From assembly GCA_905221605.1 (NCBI GenBank), contig CAJNDS010002353.1, positions 268,857 through 332,856 of the forward strand: a stretch of DNA of 64,000 bases. The letters run 5' to 3'. Shown here piece after piece: positions 30,086-40,240 of this stretch. The notes under the pieces were generated by a model. The model saw only the letters and a list, made by a program, of their open reading frames with translations, did no database searches and had not been told where the DNA came from. The translations under genes and the position numbers were made by a program. This DNA is from Symbiodinium natans (taxonomy: Eukaryota; Sar; Dinophyceae; Suessiales; Symbiodiniaceae). Numbering within the stretch: position 1 is the stretch's first letter; each line of letters begins with the position of its first letter.

Positions 30086-31048
30086 CTAAGGTTGTACCCT
30101 TGGAATTGGGGGGCCCTTTTGAAGGATGCTTTAAGGGAATATATGGGCCGTGTTAGGAGTGCATTGAGGGAGTGACGACCATGGCTGACCGTAAACCCTT
30201 AAAACTATCAGCAATCTTCTGAGGTGCTCAGTGGGACAAAAACACGCATAGTGTCTTCATGCACTATGCGCCAGTCAGGGACTGCATTTCTGCTGCCCTG
30301 CCCCATCTCCTTACCCAAAGGATCCGATGTACTGCCGTACAAGGTCATATCGACCCAAACTGGGTTAGGATTGGGGGCGCGATATATTTGTTTTTCTTAG
30401 GCGAGTAAGGGGACTAAGTCCGAAATTACTTTCAAGCCTACCCCTGCAGATGGGGCTTCATAAACCCTAAACCCTAAACCCTAAACCCCAAACCCTAAAC
30501 CCTAAACCCCTGCAGATAGGACTTCAACTCCTATCAAGGTACCGGAGTCCTTTGGATTGGACAGACTTTGGCCGCAAAGATCAGATCAGACATCTGGCAT
30601 CCGACTAGCTAAGATCTGTTGCGGTCCAGCCCACGAAACTAGCCCAGGGGGCTCAGTTACTTCTTAATAGAGGAATACATCTTAAGGTTTAGGGTTTAGG
30701 GTTTAGAGTTTAGGGTTTAGGGTTCAAGGTTTAGGGTCTCAAGACATATCGGTGATCCTATGAAAATGGGCGCCATGGGACCTGTGAATGAAATCAAGAG
30801 AATGCAAGGGCCTATGTTGTCGTAAAGCATTCAACCCTAAACCCTTATAAAACCCCTAAACTCCTAACCCTAAACTCGTAAACTCTTAAACTCCTATGTT
30901 GTCGTAAAGCATTCAACCCTAAACCCTTATAAAACCCCTAAACTCCTAACCCTAAACTCGTAAACTCTTAAACTCCTAAACTCCTAAACCCTACCTCCTA
31001 AACTCTAATTTGAGCCCTAAACCCTAAACCCTAAACCCCGAAAAGCTC
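30086..31048. other. spacer between gene fragments, with an 82-bp tandem duplication
   Basis: Mostly unique sequence (30,100-30,450, 30,520-30,680) with short arrays at 30,462-30,510 and 30,685-30,740. At 30,811-30,975 an 82-bp unit (CCTATGTTGTCGTAAAGCAT ... CTTAAACT) is repeated twice almost perfectly. No gene supported. Confidence 0.6.
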
Positions 31049-33631
31049 TCAATCCAGGAACAGCCCCTTCGTGACAATCTGCACCGGTTGTCGGCAGAAC
31101 CTGGATCGGGGCCCCACAGACTTCCAGGCCGCTGACCCCATGTCGGGGTAAGGGTTTCGGGTTTCGGGTTTCGGGTTTCGGGTTTCGGGTTTCGGGTTTA
31201 GGGTTCAGGGTTCAGGGTTTTGGGTGTAAGTGTACCCCTAAAGCCTGCGAAGCAAACCCTAAATCCAGGACCCTCATTGCAGTAGCGAGTTGCGGACACT
31301 TCTTGCCATTCCGCTTGTCCTGCCACGCTCTTGCTTGGTGCTTGGGTTTGTTTCGGATATGGGTTTAGGGTTTAGGGTTTAGGGTTTAGGGTTTAGGGTT
31401 TAGGGTTTAGGGTTTAGGGTTTAGGGTTTAGGGTTTAGGGTTTAGGGTTTAGGGTTTAGGGTTTAGGGTTTAGGGTTTAGATGGGGGTTTAGGGGTTAGG
31501 GTTTGGGGTTTAGGGTTTAGGGTTTAGGGTTTAGGGTTTAGGGTTTAGGGTTTAGGGTTTAGGGTTTAGGGGGGTCTTTGTCCAGTGCTGCAGCGATGAA
31601 TGCGCCATCGGGTGAGATGCACTACTGCTAAATGGGTGAAAGGCGATGAACTTGCGGCAGCTTCATTGGCTAGATGTTCGTGGCCAGGCCTTCCCTATGA
31701 ATGCCAATACCATGTTGCAAAAATTGCTGCAGCATCAGAAGCACCACCACCGCCACCACCATTTTGTACTAACTAAGGACCAACACCCTAAACCCCACAC
31801 TCGAAAAGCCCTAATCGCTAAACCCTGTGCAAGCGCACATACAAAAAAACGAAGCCAGAACCCGAACTACAAACATCCCTAAACCCTAAACCCTAAACCC
31901 TAAACCCTATTCACAGAAGAGCCACTCGTCTTCTCAAGCCCGGGACGGGTCGGAGAAAACCCTATGGACGAAGAGCTCTTGGGGTGGCCGAGGGTTTTTA
32001 GGGCTAGGGTCTAGGGTTTAGGGTTTAGGGTCTAGGGTTTAGGGTTTAGCGTTTAGGGTTTAGGGTTTAGGGTACAGGGTCTGAAGGGTTCTTAAGGGTT
32101 TTAGGAAAGGCTTTACAGGCTTTAAAGGCTGTTTCAAGGCTTTAGAACGGGCTTTAAGGTTGGGATGCTCCCGGTTATACAAATGGTCCTTAATAGGGAT
32201 TATAGTGCCGAGAGCAGTCTCTCTTCATTATTTTCGTCTCTATGGAGGATTCATGCTTAATTGGTGCTTTTGGGAGCATACGTCTCTTGCGCCGTCGATA
32301 ATTAGTGCCCCCTTTTACAAGCCCTATGAAGGACTGCTAGTACAAGGGTGAACATCCCAACATCTAAAACCCTGCAAACCCTATAAACACTAAGACCTAA
32401 CCCTCCCCCTACAAACCTCCTACGTTAGTGAAATTTCTTAGGGTTTAGGGTTTAGGGTTTAGGGTTTAGGGTTTAGGGTTTAGGGTTTAGGGTTCAAGGT
32501 TTAAAGGGCTTGACCATGCCACTGAGCCGTTTTACCCCACCCGCGGATCCTGGCAAGCTTGGCAGAGTGTGTGGCCGCAGGGCGCCAAGACCACCATGGA
32601 ACGGGTCTCTTGGCAAATGGTGCCTGGGGTTTAGGGTTTAGGGTTTAGGGTTTAGGGTTTAGGGTTTAGGGTTTAGGGTTTAGGGTGTAGGGTTTAGGGT
32701 TTAGGGTTTAGGGTTTAGGGTTTAGGGTTTAGTGTTTGGGGGGGGGGGGGGGGCTGGGCTTGCAAAGTGGTGACAGGAGCCGCAGGGGCAACAGCAAATG
32801 CAAAAACAACCACCACCACACCACCACTAGCATCGCAATGAAAAGAGAAGACAGGCGCAACGAGGTCATCGATGCTGATACTCTGAAGTGCCATGAAAAC
32901 AAAAATCATACCACGAGCATCCAGGGCCAAGGCGATCCGAGACGCACTTGTGCGAGTGCGGGATGCCGGTCCTTCGCTTCTTTTGGCTGGGCTCTGCGGC
33001 TGCGTCCACGCCCTCCCATGAGGCGGCGATCTGCATGCACGATTCGTAAGCCTTGGTATATTACAATAAGGGCACCCTTTTGGGCTGGCTACTTTATAAG
33101 GGAAACCAGAAACAAAAAAAGAAAAGGGACTGGGCTACCACTAGCCCTAACCCTAAACCCTAAACCCTAAACCCCAAACCCTTGCAAAGGGCACCACTGG
33201 GCCACCACGAAGCCGTAATGTCGAGGAAGGAGAAGCCCAGGGCATCAAGCTCCTTGCGCAGCGCGGCCATCACGCGGTCGCGCGAGAACTTCCCCGGAGG
33301 AGTCGCTGTGTGTAAGATGCTCATGCCCCCCTCCTTGCTCACCTAAGATGGCCCATTAAAATCCTCTGAAAAAAATATTCCTGAAGATGTTCCTTGTTAA
33401 AACCCAAGAAGGGAAAATATAAAATGTCCCAAGGGCCTAACCCTAAAACCTAAACCCTAAACCCTAAACCCTAAACCCTAAACCCTAAACCCTAAACCCT
33501 AAACCCTAAAACCTAACCCCCTACCTAGTCACCTTCTTGCACTCGGCTTCGAATTGTGTGCGCTCCGCCTGAAGCCACTTGCTTTCGACCTCCTTGACTT
33601 CCTGCGCTAGCAGCTGTGCGAAGGACGGCAT
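31049..33631 (-). CDS. RING-finger protein, complete six-exon gene
   Basis: Exons in coding order: 33,631-33,533 (MPSFAQLLAQEVKEVESKWL..., AAG|GTGACT); 33,342-33,193 (VSKEGGMSILHT ... ELDALGFSFLDITASWWPSG, GC donor GGT|GCCCTT); 33,051-32,901 (AYESCMQIAASWEGVDAAAE ... GPGCSWYDF, T|GTTTTC); 32,623-32,541 (TICQETRSMVVLAPCGHTLC QAC, CGG|GTGGGG); 31,340-31,294 (HQARAWQDKRNGKKC, GC donor TCC|GCAACT); 31,100-31,049 (FCRQPVQIVTKGLFLD, stop TGA). The total of 582 bases is an exact multiple of three: 193 residues. The C-terminal C3HC4 RING uses C134, C137, C149, H151, C154, C157, C176 and C179. The first Cys and the CPFC motif are each completed across a splice junction. RING proteins of this form are usually E3 ubiquitin ligases. 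Introns hold CCCTAAA, TTTCGGG and TTTAGGG arrays and a poly-G run. The domain is sure; the first two exons and some boundaries are inferred. Confidence 0.7.
32159..32361. repeat. GGGATGTTCCCCC palindrome with enlarged loop
   Basis: The arms GTTGGGATGCTCCCGGTTAT and GTACAAGGGTGAACATCCCAAC enclose about 160 bases of largely unique sequence in place of a short loop. It lies in the fourth intron of the RING gene. Confidence 0.75.
33052..33150. repeat. intron-end repeat (ACAATAAGGGCACCC), copy 1
   Basis: The segment from TTACAATAAGGGCACCCTT to GGGACTGGGCTACC borders exon 3 of the RING gene. A related segment borders an exon of the ankyrin gene at 44,294-44,440. Confidence 0.65.
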
Positions 33632-33762
33632 GGCGCAAGTCTACCCCTAAACCCTAAACCCTAAACCCTAAACCCTAAACCCTAAACCCTAAACCCTAAA
33701 CCCTAAACCCTAAACCCTAAACCCTAAACCCTAAACCCTAAACTAAACCCCAAACCCTAAAC

Positions 33763-33911
33763 CCTATGGTGGCTTTTTGAACTACTCTGGGTATGCTTTC
33801 CTTGGCGTTGCTGGCCACTTCAGGAAGCTTGAGCCCTTCCGGATGCGACAGGCCAAGCGGGGTGGCGGGCGCTTGAACGCCGCTCAAGCCGTATAAGCCC
33901 GTTAAGGCGAA
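33763..33911 (-). CDS. candidate exon, unknown protein
   Basis: After an ACCCTTAG-type acceptor, 49 codons stay open (FALTGLYGLSGVQAPATPLG, HPEGLKLPEVASNAKESIPR) and the exon ends exactly at the array (ATAGG|GTTTAG). The plus strand is also open, but the minus reading agrees with its neighbours and with the array-donor pattern. Confidence 0.5.
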
Positions 33912-33987
33912 CTAAGGGTTTGGGGTTTAGGGTTTAGGGTTTCGGGTTTCGGGTTTAGGGTTTAGGGTTTAAGCCTAACTGAAAAGT

Positions 33988-34098
33988 ACCCAGAGACTCC
34001 AATGCCCCGTAGCTAAGGAATATTCCTTAACACAGAAGAGGCTTCATTAGAGTTTAAGGAATATCTCCTTAATGAAGGGGGTATTGGAGCCTCTGGGT
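33988..34098. repeat. palindromic element, ACCCAGAGACTCCAATGCCC family
   Basis: The arms ACCCAGAGACTCCAATGCCC and GGGGTATTGGAGCCTCTGGGT enclose an AAGGAATATTCCTTAA-type AT-rich core. Confidence 0.85.
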
Positions 34099-35892
34099 AG
34101 AGACTGCAGAGCCCGAAGATTTAAACCTGAACTCACACCTGAACCCGAAGCACATCCTATCCTACCCTAGACCCAGGAGCAACCGACTTATGAATAAAAA
34201 GAGTACCCGTTTAGGTTTTAAAGGATTTAGGGTTTAGGGTTTAAGGGGGGTTTAGGGTTTAAGGGAACCCCAACCCGAAAAAAAGGAAATAAAGGGCCCA
34301 CTCCGGGTCCCAATTCTCCTACCAGACCCTCAGCCCAAAACTGCAAACTTAACTTGGCCGGAGGCGAGCCCTACACCCTAAACCCTGAACCCTAGACCCT
34401 AAACCCCAAACCCTAAACTTGCTTGAGCAAGTTGGGGCTGAGGGTTTCTTGGGTTTGGGGTTGCCAGCTGAGAGTCCAGAGACTAGGTTGCCCAGGAAGC
34501 TGGGAGGAAACAGGCTGCCCCTTTTCTTATTGGAGTACATTAAACCCCAAACCCCAAAGCCCAAAGCCCAAACCCTAAACCCTAAACCCTAAACCCATAT
34601 AGACCCTAAACCCTAAACCCCAAACCCTAAACCCTAAATAGGGAAAAAGGGTACTACTGAGCATCCTAAGATTGACAGTTGAAGCAGAACTGCTTGCTGC
34701 GGGCGACGTTGTGTCTGCCGGCCTTCCTCTGGGTGAAACCGCCCAGCTACCCCCAGACCCTCTGGAGCCTCATAAGCCCCATATGAACCCCACAACGCCC
34801 CAAGCTACCATCCCCAAACATGCTACAGCCCTACAGGAGCTCGCTCAGAACGAGCGCGTCTGCTGAGTAATTTTCGGCCACGCCAAATGCGACCTCCTGG
34901 CAGGGGTCAAGGGTTTGGGGGTTTAGGGTTTAGGGTTTAGGGTTTAAGGTTTAGGGTTTAGGGTTTTAGGGTTTTAGGGGTTCTCCTCCTGGACCTTGGG
35001 ATGTTCCCCCCTATACTCACAGTCCTTAACAAGGATTCTGATGAGGGGAGGGGGGACTATAATCCCTATTAAGGACTGCGAGTATAAGGGGGAACATCCC
35101 AACCTCAACCTCCCAACCCGCCAAAGCCTTAGGGCTTCATCAGGGTGCGCTCAGAGAGAGAGAGAGAGAGAGACATAGAGAGAGAGAGAGAGGGAGAGCG
35201 AGCAATTCAGGAGACTGACACTACACGCTGGGATCCTGGATGAAACTGAGGGGGCTTCAAGATTCAGTCTACACTTGGGTTTAGGGTTTTAGGGTTTTAG
35301 GGTTTTAGGGTTTAGGGTTTAGGGTTTAGGGTTTAGGGTTTAGGGTTTAGGGTTTAGGGTTTAGGGTTTAGGGTTTAGGGTTTAGGGTGTAGGGTGTAGG
35401 GTGTTAGGGTTTAGGGTTTAGGGTTTAGGGATCAGGTGGCCACACCAAGTCCCCCATGCTGGAGACGGGGCAGAGGTTAAGGATGGGCAGCCAAGATTGG
35501 CATTGCATAGCCATGGGGTTTGTGGTTAAAGGTTTAGGGTTTAGGGTTTAGGGTTTAGGGTTCATGGATTGGGGTTCAGGGCTAGCTTCAAGAGAATGAA
35601 GCTCCCAAGATATAACAGTTCAGGGTACAAAGGTGTGGTTCTCTTCAACACAACGAGGTGGTTTAGGGCTCAGGGCAATCTCCAAGGGTGTAGGGCTGTG
35701 TAGGGCTTGATTTGCTGTATCTTCGTCCTAAGAAGAAGCCTTAACCCATGCCTCCGAAAGCCCAACCATCCCCAAAACCATGTGTGTACCCGAATCCTCC
35801 ACAAGAAACCACAAGCCCTGAAATTAAGAAGAACCCACCCTAAACCATAAACCCTAAACCCTAAACCCTAAACCATAAACCCTAAACAGAAG
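34099..35892. other. mosaic; no assigned gene
   Basis: Holds short arrays (34,585-34,640, 34,917-34,980), a large TTTAGGG array (35,276-35,430), a GA microsatellite (35,153-35,203) and islands with open frames at 34,670-34,870 (both strands) and 35,430-35,520. A TTTTAGGG run is at 35,285-35,310. Confidence 0.5.
34995..35102. repeat. GGGATGTTCCCCC palindrome, well-preserved copy
   Basis: The arms CTTGGGATGTTCCCCCCTAT and TATAAGGGGGAACATCCCAAC match closely. Inner arms ACAGTCCTTAA and TTAAGGACTG also pair. Confidence 0.9.
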
Positions 35893-35899
35893 CCCTCTA

Positions 35900-35994
35900 G
35901 AAGCCCAAAGCCACTTTGAGGGTACAAGCAAAGGCCCCTCCACACTCTGCCTCGCGAAGGAGAAGGTGCGGGTCAGATGCCTCAGTACGTCGTA
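35900..35994 (-). CDS. candidate exon, unknown protein
   Basis: The frame YDVLRHLTRTFSFARQSVEG then LLVPSKWLWA has natural composition between two array blocks. Splice limits unclear. It could lie downstream of the ankyrin gene or in another gene. Confidence 0.4.
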
Positions 35995-36165
35995 GGGTTT
36001 AGGGTTTATGGTTTAGGGTTTAGGGTTTAGGGTTCAGGGTTTCTTTTCTTCCGCAGAGCCTCGGAAAAAGCGAGAGGGGGTGGAAGGTAAACACGCTGGA
36101 CCCTGAACCGAACCTCTCCTGCAAGGTGAGAAACTCGAGTTGGGGTCAGGGTTGTCCGAAACGCT

Positions 36166-36308
36166 ACTTGGAGGTTCATGGTACTTAGTAACCAATTATA
36201 ACTGTACTCATAACCTAAATTATAGCTATATTTGGGCGCTTAAGGGGCTTATAAGTACAGTTATAAGTACAATTTTAAGTGGCTAATAAGTACCATGAAC
36301 CTTCAAGT
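36166..36308. repeat. palindromic element, ACTTGGAGGTTCATGGTAC family, copy 2
   Basis: The arms ACTTGGAGGTTCATGGTACT and AGTACCATGAACCTTCAAGT enclose an AT-rich interior with CCAATTATAACTGTACT. Confidence 0.9.
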
Positions 36309-37826
36309 AAACCCGAAACCCTAAACCCAAAATCCGACAGCCTCCATCTTCAGGGTGCTTTGGGGGAGGGGCTTTGGAGTCTCGGGGTGGGCTTGGAGGT
36401 TTAAGGTTTAGGGGGCTTAGAGTTTTAGGCTTAATGTTTAAACGTTTATAGGGTTTGGGGTCTCCAGGGCTTCGACTTGAGGGTTGCGGGCTTTAAAGCT
36501 GAGGGGCTTCGGGTTTGGGGCTTAAACAAAGTATGGCGTGTTGGGGGCGAACTTTCTACCCCACCCCCAGACTCCTGAACCCGGAAGCCCCCCCCTCAGC
36601 ACCGAACGTCATGTAGCTGAATTTTCAAGTCTTAACGAAACCCTTTCGGGCCCTTTACTATTCCTAAACCCTAAACCCTAAACCCTAAACCCTAAACCCT
36701 AAACCCTAAACCCTAAACCCTAAACCCTAAACCCTAAACCCTAAACCCTAAACCCTAAACCCTAAACCCTAAACCCTAAACCCTTTACTATCCCTGAAGA
36801 ACCCAGCATGGAGGCGGGGGGGAGACGAAGACATATCAAGGCCGGAACCGGCAACCTTGAACCCAATTGAAAAAGCAAGCGCAGTATATCCCTGAACCCT
36901 GAACCCCTACGTAACCCCTAAATGCCTAAACTAACCCAGAACCCTAAGCCATAAAACCCAAAAACCCTAAAACCCTAAACCCCAACCCTAAACCCCTAAC
37001 CCCTAAACCCCTACACCCCTAAACCCCCACACCCCTAAACCCTAAACCCCAACCGTAACCCCTAAACCCCGAAACCCTAAACCCCTAAACCCTAAACTCC
37101 TACACCCCTAAACCCTAAGACCCTAAACCCCTAAACCCCAAACCCTGAAACTGCCCCCGTTCCCTAAACCCTAAACCCCTAAACCCCTAAACCCCTAAAC
37201 CCCTAAACCCCTAAACCCCTAAACCTCTAAACCCCTAAACCCCTAAACCCCTACACCTCTAAACCCTTAAGCCCCTAAACCCCTAAACCCTTAACCCTCT
37301 AAACCCCTTAACCCTAAACCCTCAACACTTTTGGGGATCCACGGGGCGGGGGCTCCCGCTTTATCAGGACGGCTGCCACCGAGGAGGAGTCCTAGGCCGG
37401 GTGTTTATTGCTTGCAGTTGAGGGCTTAGGGTTTAGGGTTCAGGGATTAGGGTTCAGGGTTCAGTGTTTAGGGTTCAGGGTTTAGGGTTTAGGGTTTAGG
37501 GTTTAGGGTTTAGGGTTTAGGGTTTAGGGTTTAGGGTTTAGGGTTTAGGGTTTAGGGTTTAGGGTTTAGGGTTTAGGGTGTGGGGCTTCGAGGGTGGGGC
37601 TTCGAGGGTGGGCTGTGGGGTTCGGGGCCTGGGCTTTTCGGGCTGCATGGGGCTTTGGATCTTCACCAGTGGTCGCCCTTTTGACGGTAGGGTCTGGTGA
37701 CACTCACCCCCCCTCCCACCACTCCACCCACTGACCCCTAAACCCCTGAACTTAAATTCAGGGTTGAGGGCTTGGAGTTTAGGCTTCAGGGTTTCAGGGA
37801 GGGTCTATAAGGACTTCAAGACTCAC
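36309..37826. repeat. arrays and CCCCTAAA 8-mer block
   Basis: CCCTAAA array 36,664-36,785, CCCCTAAA 8-mer array 36,957-37,318 and TTTAGGG array 37,430-37,580. At 37,640-37,693 a minus frame (PTVKRATTGEDPKPHAARK) follows a CACCAG acceptor in the phase needed by the last ankyrin exon and runs to a TAA. It may be the final exon of that gene. Confidence 0.55.
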
Positions 37827-40240
37827 CCCAGTCCTTCCCCAAGAAGGCTGCGGCATTCTCCACAGCCACGTCCGATGGAGTCTCTCCGAACCTGACGGGC
37901 TCAGGAGTTCGGGAGGTTGGGATTCCTTTACCCTAAACCCTAAACCCTGAACCCTGAACCCTGAACCCTAAACCCTAAACTTCGGGTTCCGGGCGGGCCG
38001 GGGCAGGTTCCCTTGAGGGGGGGTCTGGGGGAGTCTGGGATTTAGATTTCTTTAGGTCTTTAGGTTTTAGCGCTTCTTATGGCTTAGAGCTTAGGGCTTA
38101 GGGCTTAGGGCTTAGGGCTTAGGGCTTAGGGCTTAGGGCTTCGGGCTTAGGGCTTCAGGGTGTGGCGGTCATGAACTACCTGGATGCCCAGGAACCATAT
38201 TACCACAAGGGTACCCTGTTGGGGAGAGACATGGGGGGAAGAGGGTGCTGCATTCAAGGGAGCCATACTCGGACCGAAAGGTGGTGCCCTTCCTGGCTTA
38301 CCCTTAGTCTACTCCTATGTGGCCCTTCTACTCCCTCAGAGGATCTTTAAACACGGCCTCCCCAAACCCAAGGGGAAGGGTAAAACCTCAGGGTCCGAGG
38401 TAGAATCCCCTGAACGATAGGAAAAAGAAAGGGAAAAGGGGGCGGGGGTTAAAGTTTAGGGTTTGGGATGTCGGGTGCTACCAAGATAGGACCTAGAAGC
38501 AGGGACTCCAGAGCCTACCCTAAACCCGAACCCTAAACCCTAAACCCTAAACCCTAAACCCTAAACCCTAAACCCTAAACCCTAAACCCTAAACCCTAAA
38601 CCCTAAACCCTAAACCCTAAACCCTAAACCCTAAACCCTAAACCCTAAACCCTGACCCGTCCCAGAAGCAGGGACTCCATAGAAGGATCCGCCGCAGCTT
38701 CCAGGAGCAAATTGACCATGCGCACGTCCCCGGCCAGCGCGGCGTAGTGGAGGGGCGTCTCCTCTGCTAGCTTGTTCTTACGAAAGAATAAGTCCCAAAC
38801 CCCAAACCCTCAACCCTCAACCCTAAACCCCTAAACATTGAACAACAAACCCTAAACCCTGAACCCGAAACCCTAAGCCTCTCCCTCCTCAAAAAAAACA
38901 ACATATACTCCCAGAGATCCTCAGCCCCTAGACACTCAACGAACGAGAACGGCCGAGGTGTCATGCATGGCGTCGGTGGCATCCGGCGAGAAGCCCTTCT
39001 TCAGCAACCACTCCACGGTGGAGTAGGACTGTGCAGCTGTGGCCTGATTTTTTTAAGGTAGCAGCTCTGGAACGCTGCAGCTTCTTCCCTTGGTTTCGGG
39101 TTGAGGGTTTCACGTTTACTCAGGGTTTAAGTAGAAACCCTAAACCCTAAACCCTGAAGGGCTTAGGGTTCAAAGGTTTAGGACCTAGGGCTTAGTTTAG
39201 AGTTTATTCTCTGGCTCAAAAGCCTATGGTTCCCTAGTGGACTCTATATTTTGCATACCGATTGAAAACCCTGGTGCTCAAGCATTAGGGTTTAGGGTTT
39301 AGGGTTTAGGGTTTAGGGTTTAGGGTTTAGGGTTTAGGGTTTAGGGTTTAAGGTTTAGGGCCGCTAAGGAGGCTGGACAAACTCGCCGCACGAAGGCTAA
39401 CTGCATGACTGGATCTTGCGATATCATCCTGCCCCCCTCACCAGAAAACAAAACAACAAGGAAATATGTGTGCATCTACATATGTATATGTATGTACATG
39501 TGTAATACATATATGCAAACCCACATACAGCCCCCCAAATTCTAGCCTCTACCCCGAGCCCTTCTAACCTACCCCCAAAACCCAAACCGCAAAATCTTGA
39601 ACCCGCTCTGTCTAAACCCTAAACTGTCTAAACCCTAAAAAACCCTAAAAACCTGTGACAAAAAAACCTAAAAACCCTAAAAGCCCTAAAAACCCTAAAC
39701 TCCCTAAAACCCCTAAACCCTAAACCCTGCCTCGTGCAACACCGACTGGCCCAAGTCGCCCTTGGCCAGCTCGGCGTTGATGCTGAATCCTGGGAATGGC
39801 CAAGGAGGTTTGTTTGGGTTTAGGGTTGAGGGTGTACATAGGGTCGAGGGGTGAGGGTTTAGGGCTCAGGGTTGAGGGATTAGGTTTGAGGGTGAGGGTT
39901 GAGGGTCGAGGGTTCAGGGTTTAGGGTTGAGGGTTGAGGGTTGAGGGTTGAGGGTTCAGGGTACCCTAAACCACCCTAAACCACCCCAAACCCTAAACCC
40001 TGAACCCTGAACCCTCAACCCTGAACCCTGAACCCTGAACCCTCAAACCTAAACCCTCAACCCTGAACCCTAAACCCTCAACCCTCGACCCTGTATACAC
40101 CCTCAACCCTAAACCCTAACCCCCAAACCCTAAACCCCCTAAACCCTAAACCCCCTAAACCCTAAACCCAAAACGCCCTCTAAAGAGGGACCTGGTATGG
40201 AACAGATCTCCGCCAGCTTCTCCGTGTCGGCGTCCGCTGC
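37827..40240 (-). CDS. ankyrin-repeat exons of the 24-exon gene
   Basis: Five consecutive exons join as KLAEICSIP-GFSINAELAKG, GDLGQSVLHE-ATAAQSY, STVEWLLKKGFSPDATDAMH, TSA-ETPLHYAALAGDVRMV, NLLLEAAADPSM-E-FGETP, then SDVAVENAAAFLGKDW. Signature positions TPLHYAA, LLL and GETPxDVA are those of ankyrin repeats, a protein-binding solenoid. GAG|GCAGGG to ATCAG|GCC joins LHE to ATAA exactly where the repeat expects it. ATGGA|GTCCCT to GTCAG|G rebuilds the Glu before FGETP. The final donor GGG|GTGAGT leaves phase 1. Confidence 0.8.

Noticed and set aside
31060-31145. Plus-strand exon with a CTGC motif ending at a GTAAGG donor
   Set aside because: The plus frame is open and has a nice donor, but the minus reading (FCRQPVQIVTKGLFLD, stop) completes the RING of the neighbouring exons in phase.
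32736-33170. 144-codon plus frame
   Set aside because: It starts in a poly-G run, ends in array sequence (NPKP) and overlaps RING-gene exons on the other strand.
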